From the NCBI GenBank assembly GCA_001972305.1, contig BDDD01001655.1, forward strand, positions 1-64,000: a stretch of DNA of 64,000 bases. The letters are read 5' to 3'. The notes under the pieces were generated by a model that saw nothing but the letters and a program-made list of their open reading frames with translations, was not told the DNA's origin and searched no databases. This stretch comes from Cephalotus follicularis (taxonomy: Eukaryota; Streptophyta; Magnoliopsida; Oxalidales; Cephalotaceae). Position 1 is the first letter of the stretch. Each line of letters begins with the position of its first letter. Positions 31,527-41,262 of this stretch are shown in pieces. The position numbers and the translations under genes were made by a program.

Positions 31527-32541
31527 AAAATAATTAAAGAGAGAGAGTTAGAGAATTGCAAACACGGTTTTAGAGTGGTTCGACTTAACTCTTGCCTACG
31601 TCCACTTTTCCCAAGGATCTCCTTGAGTTTCCACTAGTCTCCAAATAAACTTTCGGGTGCTATTCGGTGCACCTTTTACACTTGTTCGTGATTGACCTCA
31701 ATCACTTACAAATTTTGGGTTCACTCCTCTATTATAATCAAAGTGTATAATGAAGAATGTTTGATCTTAACCTCTCAAAGGTTGGATTTTACAAGGTAAT
31801 ATCTCTCAAAATAAATAAGAACAAAAATAGGCTAAGGCACAAAAACTTTGATATGAATCTTTTGATGATCCTTGTTGAGCTCTTTTCAATTTTTGTTGTT
31901 TTCTCTTTGTATATTTGATCACTTGTGTTCTTGATGTATTGTTCCTCTATTTCACACTTGAAATATATTGTTTATAGCTATTTTTGTTTTGTAAGATCCA
32001 TTGGATATGTCTTGGAGTTTGTTGCTTCAAAGATAGCGCATTAAAACAAAGTCATAAATTGTTTCAGCTGTCCAAAGCGTCAACCGTTTGCCTTAAAGCG
32101 TCGCCGCTTATATGACCGTTGGTTATTTGAATTTGAACTTTCTGGTCAAAGCACTGGCGTTCTGGATTTGGGGTCGACAGTTTCCTCAAAGCGCTGACGC
32201 TTTGTGTTGAGCGTCACCGCTTTGGGCAATTTTAATTAGGCCAAAATTCTCTGGTTTTAACAGCTGATATAGGCCTCATAAGCGCTGACGCTTGTCTCAG
32301 AGCATTGACGGTTTGGCCATTTTCTCCTTTGCTCAAATACTTCAACTGTCGGTGCTTTGCTCCTAGCTCTCAACAGTTCCTTAAGCGCTGACGCTTACTT
32401 TTAAAGCGTCGACGCTTTAACTAATAATTTCATTTCTCTAGTTTGTTTTTGCACCATTTTTTCTTTACTTGCACAACAAGAAACTTTGTTAAAATACAAA
32501 TATGTTATCATCAAACTAGGATTGAGACATAAGTGTCAAAA
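31527..32541 (-). mobile_element. 5' LTR of the nested SIRE element, 3'-truncated and fused to gag
   Basis: The minus strand begins TTTTGACACTTATGTCTC (the 3' LTR has TGTTGATACTTATG) and follows the 3' LTR closely, including the dyad array (32076-32418) and TATA-like box (31970-31977). It stops at ctctctctTTAATTA, where the other LTR continues for about 170 bp more. Gag sequence follows at once, so the LTR end, primer-binding site and gag start are deleted. Confidence 0.9.
31970..31977 (-). promoter_or_regulatory. TATA-like box of the nested SIRE 5' LTR
   Basis: The minus strand reads CTATAAAC, 104 bp from the nearest dyad core (32081), identical in placement to the 3' LTR. Confidence 0.5.
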
Positions 32542-32546
32542 AACTA

Positions 32547-33450
32547 GGTGTACCAATCCCACTTCATCACCAGCGTTATCCTTCCTCTTCTTACTATGCC
32601 ACCTCATATCAACAGATGTTTTGTCTGATTGAAACAACCTCTGAAGTCTTGGTGCCACTGGAAAGTGACGGAAAACCTTGTAAGGTACCTGTTTCTTTCT
32701 CGTTCTGCCACCGCTAGGTTTGAATCTAGGATGATTACATGTTGGACACTCTGTATCACACTTGTGCTGATCCCCGTAATACAACATACAATCATTGACA
32801 CATGCGTCTATCTTTTTGTAACCTAATCCCAATGTTTTCATAATTTGTTTCAGCTTGTAAGAAGACTACAGAAAATTCTCATCCTCAGGCATTCTGCTCT
32901 TAACGATCCGAAGAATTTCCTCGGCCCCTTCATTGAGAATCCCATACTTGGACTTGACATTCATAAGTCGCGTCATCATAGACAGCTTGGTGAGTGTTTT
33001 ACAGCCATTCCACAACGGTTCGTCCGCATCCTTAAGCAGGTCATAGAACTTCTTTGCATTGGGATTCAGAAGTTCATCGGCCGTCTCGTCATGTTCACGA
33101 GTATCAAACTCTAACCCTGCATCCATTATGAGATCAACAAAAAGATTTCTCAGACCCAAGGGGTCTGGCTGCTCTTCTATAGCCCGACAGCATTTCCTCC
33201 TTTCTCCATGTTGATCCCACAAAGTGTAATGGGGGGTGAAACCATTCTTCAACAAATGTAACCGCACTTCAAATTGAGTTCAACATGCCCTTAACTTGCA
33301 ATGGCTACAAGGACATTTTATCGTACTGTTCCAGATAAAATCTTCGTTTGAAAATGCAAAATCTAAGAAAGCGAGCATACCCCTGTTAAATTCCTCTATT
33401 AGTAACTCCCGGACAACCCGCCTACTCATCCAACTCTTGCCCACAGACAT
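32547..33450 (-). pseudogene. CACTA tnp2 transposase, N-terminal part
   Basis: The start is the ATG at 33450 (MSVGKSWMSRRVVRELL). A Transposase-associated domain follows: FLDFAFSNEDFIW, KCPCSHCKL, an in-frame TGA, then RLHLLKNGFTPHYTLWDQHG. Next come LLKDADEPLWNGCKTLTKLS, the tnp2 core VNDCMLYYGDQHKCDTECPT with CNHPRF, and HFPVAPRLQRLFQ. It ends GLVHLV at the SIRE insertion and resumes at 20613. A frame change and stop occur around 32845-32866. The DNA-cleaving transposase is inactive here. Confidence 0.9.
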
Positions 33451-34002
33451 TTTTTTCTACAAGTAGGGTAGAAGATTGTTAGATTCAAGTATTCTTTTCT
33501 CAAAATGCATTGACTGAAGTGTATCTCACCACCTAACTCTAAAAGGTATGGCTCTATCCCATTCCCAACTATGTTCCTCCACTAATATTGTTATCCCACA
33601 TGCATAGTTCACTCTGAGAAAATTTCGGTAGAATCTCCCCACGGTTCCTCAAATACACGAATTAAACTGAATTAATCGGTTTAATTATGCATCCGAGGAA
33701 CATGTTTAAGAAGTGTCGCCAAAGCTTTCTTAGAAAAAAACTATGTACGCAAAATAACGATAGATCCTACAGTGGACGTACGAATGCGAGAACTGTCCGA
33801 ACTGGACAATTCATGATTCACTCCTATTGAACGAATCATGAACGAGAATCTAAGGTTTCTCTCGACTATAATCATACTAGGTAACCGAATTCTATATACA
33901 ATACATATAATATATTATATATTTATGTACACAATATATATTATAAGTTTATATGCACAATATATATTATATGTTTATATACACAGTAATACATACACTA
34001 TA

Positions 34003-34065
<63 letters not shown>

Positions 34066-34832
34066 TACACTTTTACACTATAATTTATATAAAACAAACA
34101 GTATATATATTTTAGAAGTACGAACTTTATAATCAATATCTCCCACATGATTTTAGAAATACGCCATTTTGACCTTTTTGGACAGCAAGTAATTTGAAGT
34201 GTTGTTTACAGCAGGGCACTCATCAATGAGATTGGGAGCTTTGTGATAGTGCCATAATTGTATTGGATGCGAAATATTTTAGTCATGGCTGTTTCAGTTG
34301 TTGAAAGATAATCTAAATAGGCAGACCGATCTTCTTCATATGGAATAGGAGTCGGTTGTAACTATCATCGATTATGGAATGGTCATCCATTGGTCCCTAT
34401 TCAAAGTTAACCGTAATGCTTTTCCAAGTTTGTAATGATTGCTCTTACTTTCTCTACATCAGTAATTTACTTCTGGATTAAGACATTGTCCTTATGTAAA
34501 GGAAAGTCAGTTTTTTTTTATGCATTATCAGCACTATAAATGTCCTTATTCCTGCATTTCCACAATGTTTCAATTTTTTCCCCACATCAACATTGATATC
34601 AGAACATATATCATAAATTCAAATTCTAATTCTACATGACCATAAAATTCATTTTTCTTCAACCATCCATGGTTTTAGGATGCACAATCTATATTTGGGA
34701 GTTAAATCTTATTTTCGTTGACATAATGTCCAGTTTCTCTAAACTTGTAGACACGATGATTATGTTGCAAGTGTTTCTGACCATAATATATACACTATTA
34801 TAATTATATAAAACAACAAAATATATATACAC

Positions 34833-34867
<35 letters not shown>

Positions 34868-35189
34868 AATATTTATATATCTATACAAATACAAAAACAA
34901 TATATATAACAAAAAAAAATAGAGGTTATATCTAGAAATTATTACCTAGAATCAAAGATTGGAGGTAGGATTCGGAGCTTGGATTGTGAGAGCTTGCGAT
35001 CGATCAGGTGCGATTGTGCTTGGATGCGATCTGGTATGACAGAGAGAGCGGCGGGGAGGAGAAAGAGCAAGCAGAGAGAGAGCGGCAGGGAGGAGAGTAA
35101 GCAGAGAGAGAGTGAGAGCGGTGGTGAGGAAGAGAGAACAGAGAAAAGAGTGAGCACAAAAACAGAAAGTGCCAGGTTGATTAGGTATA
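33451..35189. other. CACTA 5' non-coding region with long (TA)n tracts
   Basis: No gene seen. It contains AT-rich DNA with (TA)n runs at about 34007-34060 and 34836-34864, plus imperfect tacacaatatatattat-type repeats from 33900 to 33990. This is the upstream region and presumed promoter side of tnp2. GA-rich sequence lies at 35041-35160. Confidence 0.7.
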
Positions 35190-35372
35190 GGGCACGACGA
35201 GGGAAATTAGTGCCCTCGCTGTCAATTTCTCAAATGGCGAGGGCATAGTGATGGTAGGAGTGCCCTTACCATGCCTTTTTAAAAAAAAAAAACTGCTTAA
35301 CGGCGAGGGGATTCAAGTGCCCTCGCTATACCCTCGCCGTTTGCCCTTGCCGTTGACTATTTTTCTTGTAGT
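35190..35372. repeat. CACTA right subterminal repeats and terminal inverted repeat
   Basis: Repeated gggcgacgaggg/ggcgaggg/ccctcgcc units mirror those at 15291-15700. They end with ccgttgactatttttcttgta, the inverse of the left terminus. The final base of the terminal repeat lies beyond the solo LTR at 36713. Confidence 0.85.
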
Positions 35373-35514
35373 TGTTGACATTTATATGTTGCAATCTTAG
35401 TTTTGATGGCAACAAAACACCTAGCATGTTTATTGATGTGAAGGAATAACTAATCAAGGACAAACAAGTTAAGTTAAACTCAAAACAAGCATGAATTTGC
35501 ATATTAGTCATATT

Positions 35515-35985
35515 GGAGTCAACGACTATACTCTAGGCGTCAACGTGCTGGGTTTGAGCACATGTTCTGGGCTTTGTAAAGATGATTCTCATCAACCTGT
35601 CGATTATTCTCATCAACGTGCTGGGAATTGCATTATTGGCGTCAATGCCACGATGAAGACGTCAACGTCAAAAGGTGCAATTTTGGACAGTAGCTTTGGA
35701 CGTCAATGTGAAGATATAATATCATCAACACCTATGAGATAAACGTCAATGCCATGTTTAGACGTCGACGTAGAAGAAAGCATAATTCAGATAGTGACTT
35801 GAATGTTAACGTGAAAGGTATATGGAGTCAACACAAATGGCTTTTGCGTCAACGTGACATATATGCTTCAACGTGAATAAAGCGAAAATAAGACAACAGC
35901 TTATGGAGTCAATGTGAAGAGCTAATGGAGTTAACGCATATGGAGATACACGTCAATGACATGCGTACACGTCAATGCCAAAGAT
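35515..35985. repeat. GTCAACG/GTCAATG dyad array in the solo SIRE-type LTR
   Basis: About eighteen degenerate units, mostly gGCGTCAACGtg, ACGTCAATGcc and ggaGTCAACg. Observed spacings include 21 bp (35520 to 35541) and 20 bp (35643 to 35663). GTCGACG survives once, near 35765. Confidence 0.85.
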
Positions 35986-36107
35986 TGGCAGACACAAAAT
36001 CTGCAAAGAACTGAAGGTGCTAAAATGGTGAAGACTTACCATTCTTTATTCAAATGGCTCTTTGACGATTTCCTTGATGATAGCAACGGTCATATTCAAC
36101 AAGAAGC

Positions 36108-36116
36108 CTATAAATA
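36108..36116 (+). promoter_or_regulatory. TATA box of the solo SIRE-type LTR
   Basis: CTATAAATA within aagcctataaatagatg. The presumed U3 promoter of this LTR. Confidence 0.6.
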
Positions 36117-36716
36117 GATGCTGAATCAACATCAAAATCATCAAGCAAAACAAGAAGAGAATCACATCCTTGAGAAAGAAAAATCAGCATTCTAAAGTTA
36201 TCTTTGTGATATTACTTCTGAGTTTGTTTTTGAGCCTATATTGTTTTTATTTAAACCTTTTGAAAGGTTACAAAACAAACACACCACTTGAATATTTGTG
36301 TAAACCCAGGTCATTAGTACCTACATTAAAGTGTTAGGATTTAGCTTGCAAAAATTAGAGTTAGGATTGAACTCACAAAAATTCGAATTAGGATTCAACT
36401 TGAAAAATCCAGAAGTTTGGATTATGATCGGGGGATTACAATCTTAGTAGAACCTCAAGTGCGGCTTGGGAGAGTGGACGTAGGCATTATTGGCCGAACC
36501 ACTATAAATTTGTTTGCCATTTCTTTCCCTTACTCTTTTATTGTAATCGCAATTTATGTTTATACTTTGTTAGCTTTTAATTGACTAGAGTAATCAGTTT
36601 GAATATTTTACTATCTTGTTTGACCTTGATAATTGAAATTTAAAAACAGGGTTATTTTCCGCATAACCTATTCACCCCCCCTCTAGGTTGCTAGTTATGG
36701 ACCTTCAATAGTGTTT

Positions 36717-39003
36717 GTTACGGGGTATAATATGGCATCGGCTAGGTGGAATAGAGATAAACGCAAGGAAGAAACATTGTCTGCCATGCAGTTGGCCCAT
36801 GGCTTGTAAAATGGCCAAATGACCTACCTTGCATCGTTGGTTGAAGTGAAGTCTGAGAAGGCAATGGCGATCCCTATAGAAGTAGTTGGGATATTGGATG
36901 AGTTCAAAGATGTGATGCTGTTGGAGTTGCCGGATGGGTTACCGCCAAGGCGTGGAGTAGACCACAAGATTGAACTCATTCCGGGTGCAAAAGCTCCTAC
37001 AAAAGCCCCTTATTGCATGTCATTAAAGGAGTTGGCTGAATTACAGAAAAAACTTATCGAGTTATTTGATACTGGTAAGATTCAGCCTTCTAAGGCTCCT
37101 TATGGTGCTCTGGTGCTGTTTCAAGAGAAACAAGACGGTTCCATGCGGTTGTGTGTTGATTATTGAGGTCTAAACAAAGTGACAGTGAAGAATAAATATC
37201 TGGTGCCTTTGATTTCAGACCTGTTCAATAGGTTGACAAGGGTTGTGTATTTCACGAAGCTGCATTTCTGGTCTTGATATTGGCAGGTTATAATTGTGGG
37301 AGGGGATGAATCTAAGACTACTATCGTGACACGATATGGTTCTTACGAATTTTTAGTTATGCCATTCTGCTTGACAAATGCACTGCTACTTTCTTCAACT
37401 TGATGAATGATGTCTTCCATGAGTATTTAGACAAATTCGTAGTTTTGTATTTGGAGTGAGAGCCTTGAAGCTCACTTGGTACATCTCCGACTTATCTTCT
37501 CCCGATTGAGGGAAAATACTCTCTACGTAAAAAGGGAGAAGTGTGAATTTTTCCAAAGGGAAATCAAATTCCTTGGGCATGTTGTGGCTAGTGGAGAGGT
37601 GAAGATGGATCATCGGAAGCTCCAGGCTATTGCGGACTGGCTTGTGCCCACAAAAGTGGCAGAATTGAGAAGCTTTCTTGGCTTGGCAAATTACTATCGG
37701 ATGTTTATTGTGGGATACTCGAAGAAGGTGTGTTGTTTGACTGACTTATTGAAGAAAAATCAGCTTTGGCAGTGGATTGAAGCATGTCAAGTTGCTTTTA
37801 CAAAAGTGAAGAATGCTATTATGTCTGAACCTGTGCTGAAGCTACCTTATTTTGAGAGCCCCTTTGAGGTGCATATGGATGCATCAGACAAAGAATTGGG
37901 CGGTGTGTTAGTACAAAATGGTCATCCGGTTGCATTCAAAAGTTGGAAGTTGAAGGAAGCTGAGCAAAGGTACTTTGCACAAGAGAAGAAGATGTTGGTT
38001 GTGGTGCATTGCCTACGAGTATGGCGTGTTTATATACTGGGCATCAAGTTTGTTGTAAAAACAGACAATATAGCAAGCACCTTCTTCAAGACTCAGAAGA
38101 AATTATCTGTTAGGTAAGCGCGGTGGCAGGAATTTCTTGCAGAGTATGATTTCTAGCGGGAGCATAAACCGGGAAGGCATAACCAGGTTACGGATGCTCT
38201 TAGTCGAAAAAAGTGCTTAGAAGTTGTTGCGGCAATTTCTAATATAAATATGATTTTGTTGACAAAGTTTGGAATGTTGCTGATACTGATGCTACTCATG
38301 TGATGTTAGTGCAGCAAGTTCAAGAAGGTATAGTGCAAAAATATTGGCTGGAGTCTGGATTGTTGTATGCTAAAGGGGGTAGACTCTTTGTTCCGAATGG
38401 TGGCGGACTTAGACAACAAATGTTGAGGGAAACACATGAAACAAATTAAAGTGGCAGGACACTCTGGGGTAGAAACGATGCATGCGTTGCTAGAAGGAAG
38501 TTTTATTTGGCCGAAGATGGAAAATGATATCGAGGCCTACATCAAGTCTTGTCTGGTGTGCCAACAAGATAAAGTTGGGTTAAAAAAGGCAGGCTTGCTG
38601 CAACCTCTACAAATTCTAGAAACGCCATGGGTTTCGGTGTCAATGGATTTTGTGAGTGGGTGTCCAAAGGTGAATGACTTCAGTTTTGTTATGGTGGTGG
38701 TTGACAGATTCTCGAAGTATGCGGTGTTTTTTGCAGCTCCCAAAGAGTGCATAGCATAGGTAGCTTCTTATTTGTTCTACCGGAATATAGTAAAACACTT
38801 TTGGGTACCAACAGATATTGTGAGTGACAGGGATACTCGTTTTACTGGTCAGTTTTGGACATATCTCTTCAACTTGATGGCTTCCGAGTTGAAGTTCTCC
38901 ACCACCAATCATCTGCAAATGGATGGAAAAACAGAGCGGATTAATGGTTTGTTGGAGGTACCTTCGACACTATGTGACTGCCAGTCAGAGAAATTGGTTG
39001 GAG
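36717..39003 (+). pseudogene. gypsy pol continuation: RT, RNase H, integrase
   Basis: This is the second half of the element at 13760-15290. It starts VTGYNMASARWNRDKRKEE and reads LPDGLPPRRGVDHKIELIPG, then KAPYGALVLFQEK and LCVDY*GLNKVTVKNKY. The region of the RT catalytic Y-x-D-D is deleted: VVLYLE is followed by stops near 37455. Next are [29 protein letters not shown], RNase [17 protein letters not shown] and VTDALSRKK (38190-38215). Integrase has SGVETMHALL, CLVCQQDKVG, SVSMDFVSG, DIVSDRDTRFTGQFW and DGKTERINGLLE. It stops at 39003 where an LTR begins. At least five stops. Confidence 0.9.
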
Positions 39004-39285
39004 TGTTAGATGTATTGACCTGACAAGCCATTGGATTGGTTGTCGTTTTATATCTTATCTTGTATGAAATCATTTTATTCCTTATATATGTGATATGTGC
39101 TAATTTGTTATGGCTATATCACTTGTGTTTTATCACTTATTTGAAGTAGTTTATTGTTTAACTGCTTGCACTTGTGATGCCCTAACATAAGGTTGGATGC
39201 CTAACATGGAGGCTGTGAGATTGGTTACCTTATTCCTTATGTCGAATTAGTTCCAAGTCATAGGTTCACTTTGTGGGCATTAGTG

Positions 39286-39513
39286 AACCGAATAGACTTG
39301 CGCGTATGTTGCCTGCTTATGGAATTGGAGGATGGATTCTCTCACTACCATCTGTGTTGGACACTAGGGAAAATACGGGGTGCGCGCTGGGAGGGTGTAA
39401 ACCGAATAGACTTGCGCGTATGTTGCCTGCTCATGGAATTGGAGGATGGATTCTCTCACTACCATATGTGTTGGACACTACGACAAATACGGGGTGCGCG
39501 CTGGGAGCGTATA
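39286..39513 (+). repeat. 114-bp tandem duplication
   Basis: Two copies of a 114-bp unit (aaccgaatagacttgcgcg … ggggtgcgcgctgggag) lie side by side at 39286 and 39400 with only a few differences, so the duplication is recent compared with the rest of the LTR. Confidence 0.92.
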
Positions 39514-40225
39514 CACTGAACTGGACCCACGTAGGAGACAATATTTGGATAGTCCTATTCTCGTGTTAGTAGTGACTCCTACTTGTTGCTGTTGTGTATA
39601 AGTGTTGATCACTTAGCGAGTTCACAAACTTGTCTGATCCTTAGACCTGAGCGACTGCTCTATATTGTATGGAGACGGTTATGCTTTGATCTCCATCTTA
39701 CCCAATCCTTGCGCAGGGTTGGCAATCGGGTGGTCTTTGGGCGCAACATGGGATTGTCACACCTGAGCAAAAGTGATCGGCTCTATTATGATCTGATTAT
39801 ACTTTGGACTTATGAAACCCTTGGCCAAGGTTGAGGTAGACTGGAAATTAGATTTCTGGAGAGTTTACCAAAGGTCCTAGAAATGATCATATATGTTATC
39901 CATTGAGGTATTATCTAGGGTTGACACGTATCATTATCCTAGAGCTCAATCAAGGCCAAGTATGACAAGGAATTAAAGTACACGTGAATCGGCGACTTAG
40001 AAATTTTAGGGTTAAAGAGGTATATAATAAAATTATGAGAAAATTAATTAGATTAATTTTTCATATGGATAATATTAGATATTATTCCGAGAGCATTCAA
40101 ATTGGTCAAGGACTATTTAGAATGGATAAACCGGACCCTAGGGGTATTTCTGTAATTCATAAACACCTTTGATTTTAACCAAGATTTTATAGGTTCCCTG
40201 CACAATAATGATTAGTTCTTTAATA

Positions 40226-41262
40226 TGTTGGACATATTAAGTCTTGGTGTCAAATATCGGTAATGTTGATTTTACATTTTGTGTAAACACATTTGTTTGA
40301 TCTTACTTAATCAACATTAGAAGGGATTAAATAAGTTGAACTTATAGTCAAATTGCTTTATATACCAGTCAAAGAGTCGACACCTTCTGGGAAAGCGTCG
40401 ACGCATACCTTTGGACAAAGCATCGACGCCTTCTGGGAAGCGTCGACGCTTAAGGCTTACATAGGCGTTGATGACTTTTGGAAAGACGTCAACGTTTAGT
40501 GCCATTTAATGCATAAGCATCGACGCTATTATTGAAAGCTTCGACGCTTAGCGCAGGTTGTGCAGCCTGTGCACGAACTCACTTCGTGGGCATGTTTTTT
40601 CTCTCATCTCCAGCAGTTTTCTCCCATCAATGCACATTATGGAAACGTGGGGATCATGGCTACAGACTCCCAGGGAGTGAGGACCATGATCCCATGTTTA
40701 TGGGAGAGTTGGAGAGAGGGAAAGTGGACTGGTGAGATACTTTATTTTCAGAAAATGTTTGTTGTTAAAAAAGGATGATTTTGCTGGGCAAAAATGTGAC
40801 AAGACTTCTCTCTGCACTTAGAGTTTTCCTTCACTGATAAACACCAAGCAAAGTTAACTTATCTGGGGTAGATTGTTTTTTATTGTATTAATCAAACTCA
40901 ATTTTCCTTATATAAGTTTTTTGAGAGAAAGAGAGACTGCAAGAAAAATCTGTTTTGCTTCTTGCTGGTATGGTGTTGTTGTTGCTGGGAGCAGTAGCAG
41001 TACGAATTGGAAGGTAATATTGAGGGAGTCTTCTCAAGCTTGAAGCGGCAAAGAAAGGAGGAGCCATCACCGTTGGTGTATCTCTTTGCCTCCCTTTGTT
41101 ATTACCTTGCTTGTATGTCACCATTGAATGCAATGGTGACATCCTTTCAATCAATGTTGTTGATGTGGTGATCCATGTGGCTTGTGGACATGTCATAATG
41201 GACTGGTTTATAGCTTTTGTTGGGTGTTCTTCCGCTGCATAATGGACTGGTTTATAGCTTTT
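40226..41262 (+). mobile_element. LTR A copy 2, plus strand, inside LTR B
   Basis: It begins TGTTGGACATATTAAGTC, and from the ninth base matches the inverted copy at 2803-3827 (TTGGTGTCAAATATCGG, ACACATTTGTTTGATCTTAC, gatccatgtgg). Its dyad array (40370-40550) has cores at 40378/40399, 40424/40444, 40469/40490 and 40521/40542. A TATA-like TTATATAAG lies at 40908-40916. The end is truncated and shows a 44-bp duplication around ataatggactggtttatag (41195 and 41239). LTR B sequence resumes after it. Confidence 0.75.
40370..40550. repeat. GCGTCGACGC dyad array in LTR A copy 2
   Basis: Four pairs with spacings of 21, 20, 21 and 21 bp. The gap between pairs also falls at 20-31 bp. Units range from perfect gcgtcgacgc to gcgttgatg and acgtcaacg. 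Confidence 0.92.

Larger units (their letters stand above)
20614..32541 (-). mobile_element. SIRE/Maximus-type copia retrotransposon inserted in the CACTA transposase gene
   Basis: A near-complete element on the minus strand: 5' LTR, gag, protease, integrase, RT, RNase H, envelope-like ORF, polypurine tract and 3' LTR. It is flanked by the 5-bp duplication AACTA (20609-20613 and 32542-32546), and the tnp2 frame continues on both sides. The total of 11.9 kb includes a nested 2.5-kb solo LTR. The 5' LTR has lost its end, the PBS and the gag start. The 5' LTR terminus reads TT instead of TG. Confidence 0.92.
15291..35372 (-). mobile_element. En/Spm (CACTA) transposon, with nested insertions
   Basis: The left terminus is CACTACTAAAAAATAGTTCA at 15291. 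The right terminus reads, inverted, ACTACAAGAAAAATAGTCAA and is completed by a G at 36713 once the solo LTR at 35373-36707 is removed. The target-site duplication is TTT (15288-15290 and 36714-36716), the 3 bp expected of CACTA elements. Subterminal repeats lie at both ends. The genes are on the minus strand: tnp2-type transposase, then a second Transposase_24-like gene. Without the 11.9-kb SIRE insertion the element is about 8.1 kb. Frameshifts and stops make it non-autonomous. Confidence 0.92.
35373..36707 (+). mobile_element. SIRE-type solo LTR in the CACTA terminus
   Basis: It starts TGTTGACATTTATATG and ends ATTCACCCCCCCTCTAGG, then TTGCTAGTTATGGACCTTCA. It is flanked by GTAGT (35368-35372) and ATAGT (36708-36712), a 5-bp duplication with one mismatch. 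Length is 1335 bp. U3 holds a dyad array (35515-35985, cores such as 35520/35541 and 35643/35663) and a TATA box CTATAAATA at 36108-36116, 136 bp from the last core. No internal sequence remains. Confidence 0.9.

Noticed and set aside
34007..34064. (TA)n tract as a possible origin or matrix-attachment site
   Set aside because: A simple microsatellite in the CACTA non-coding region; nothing else supports a special role.
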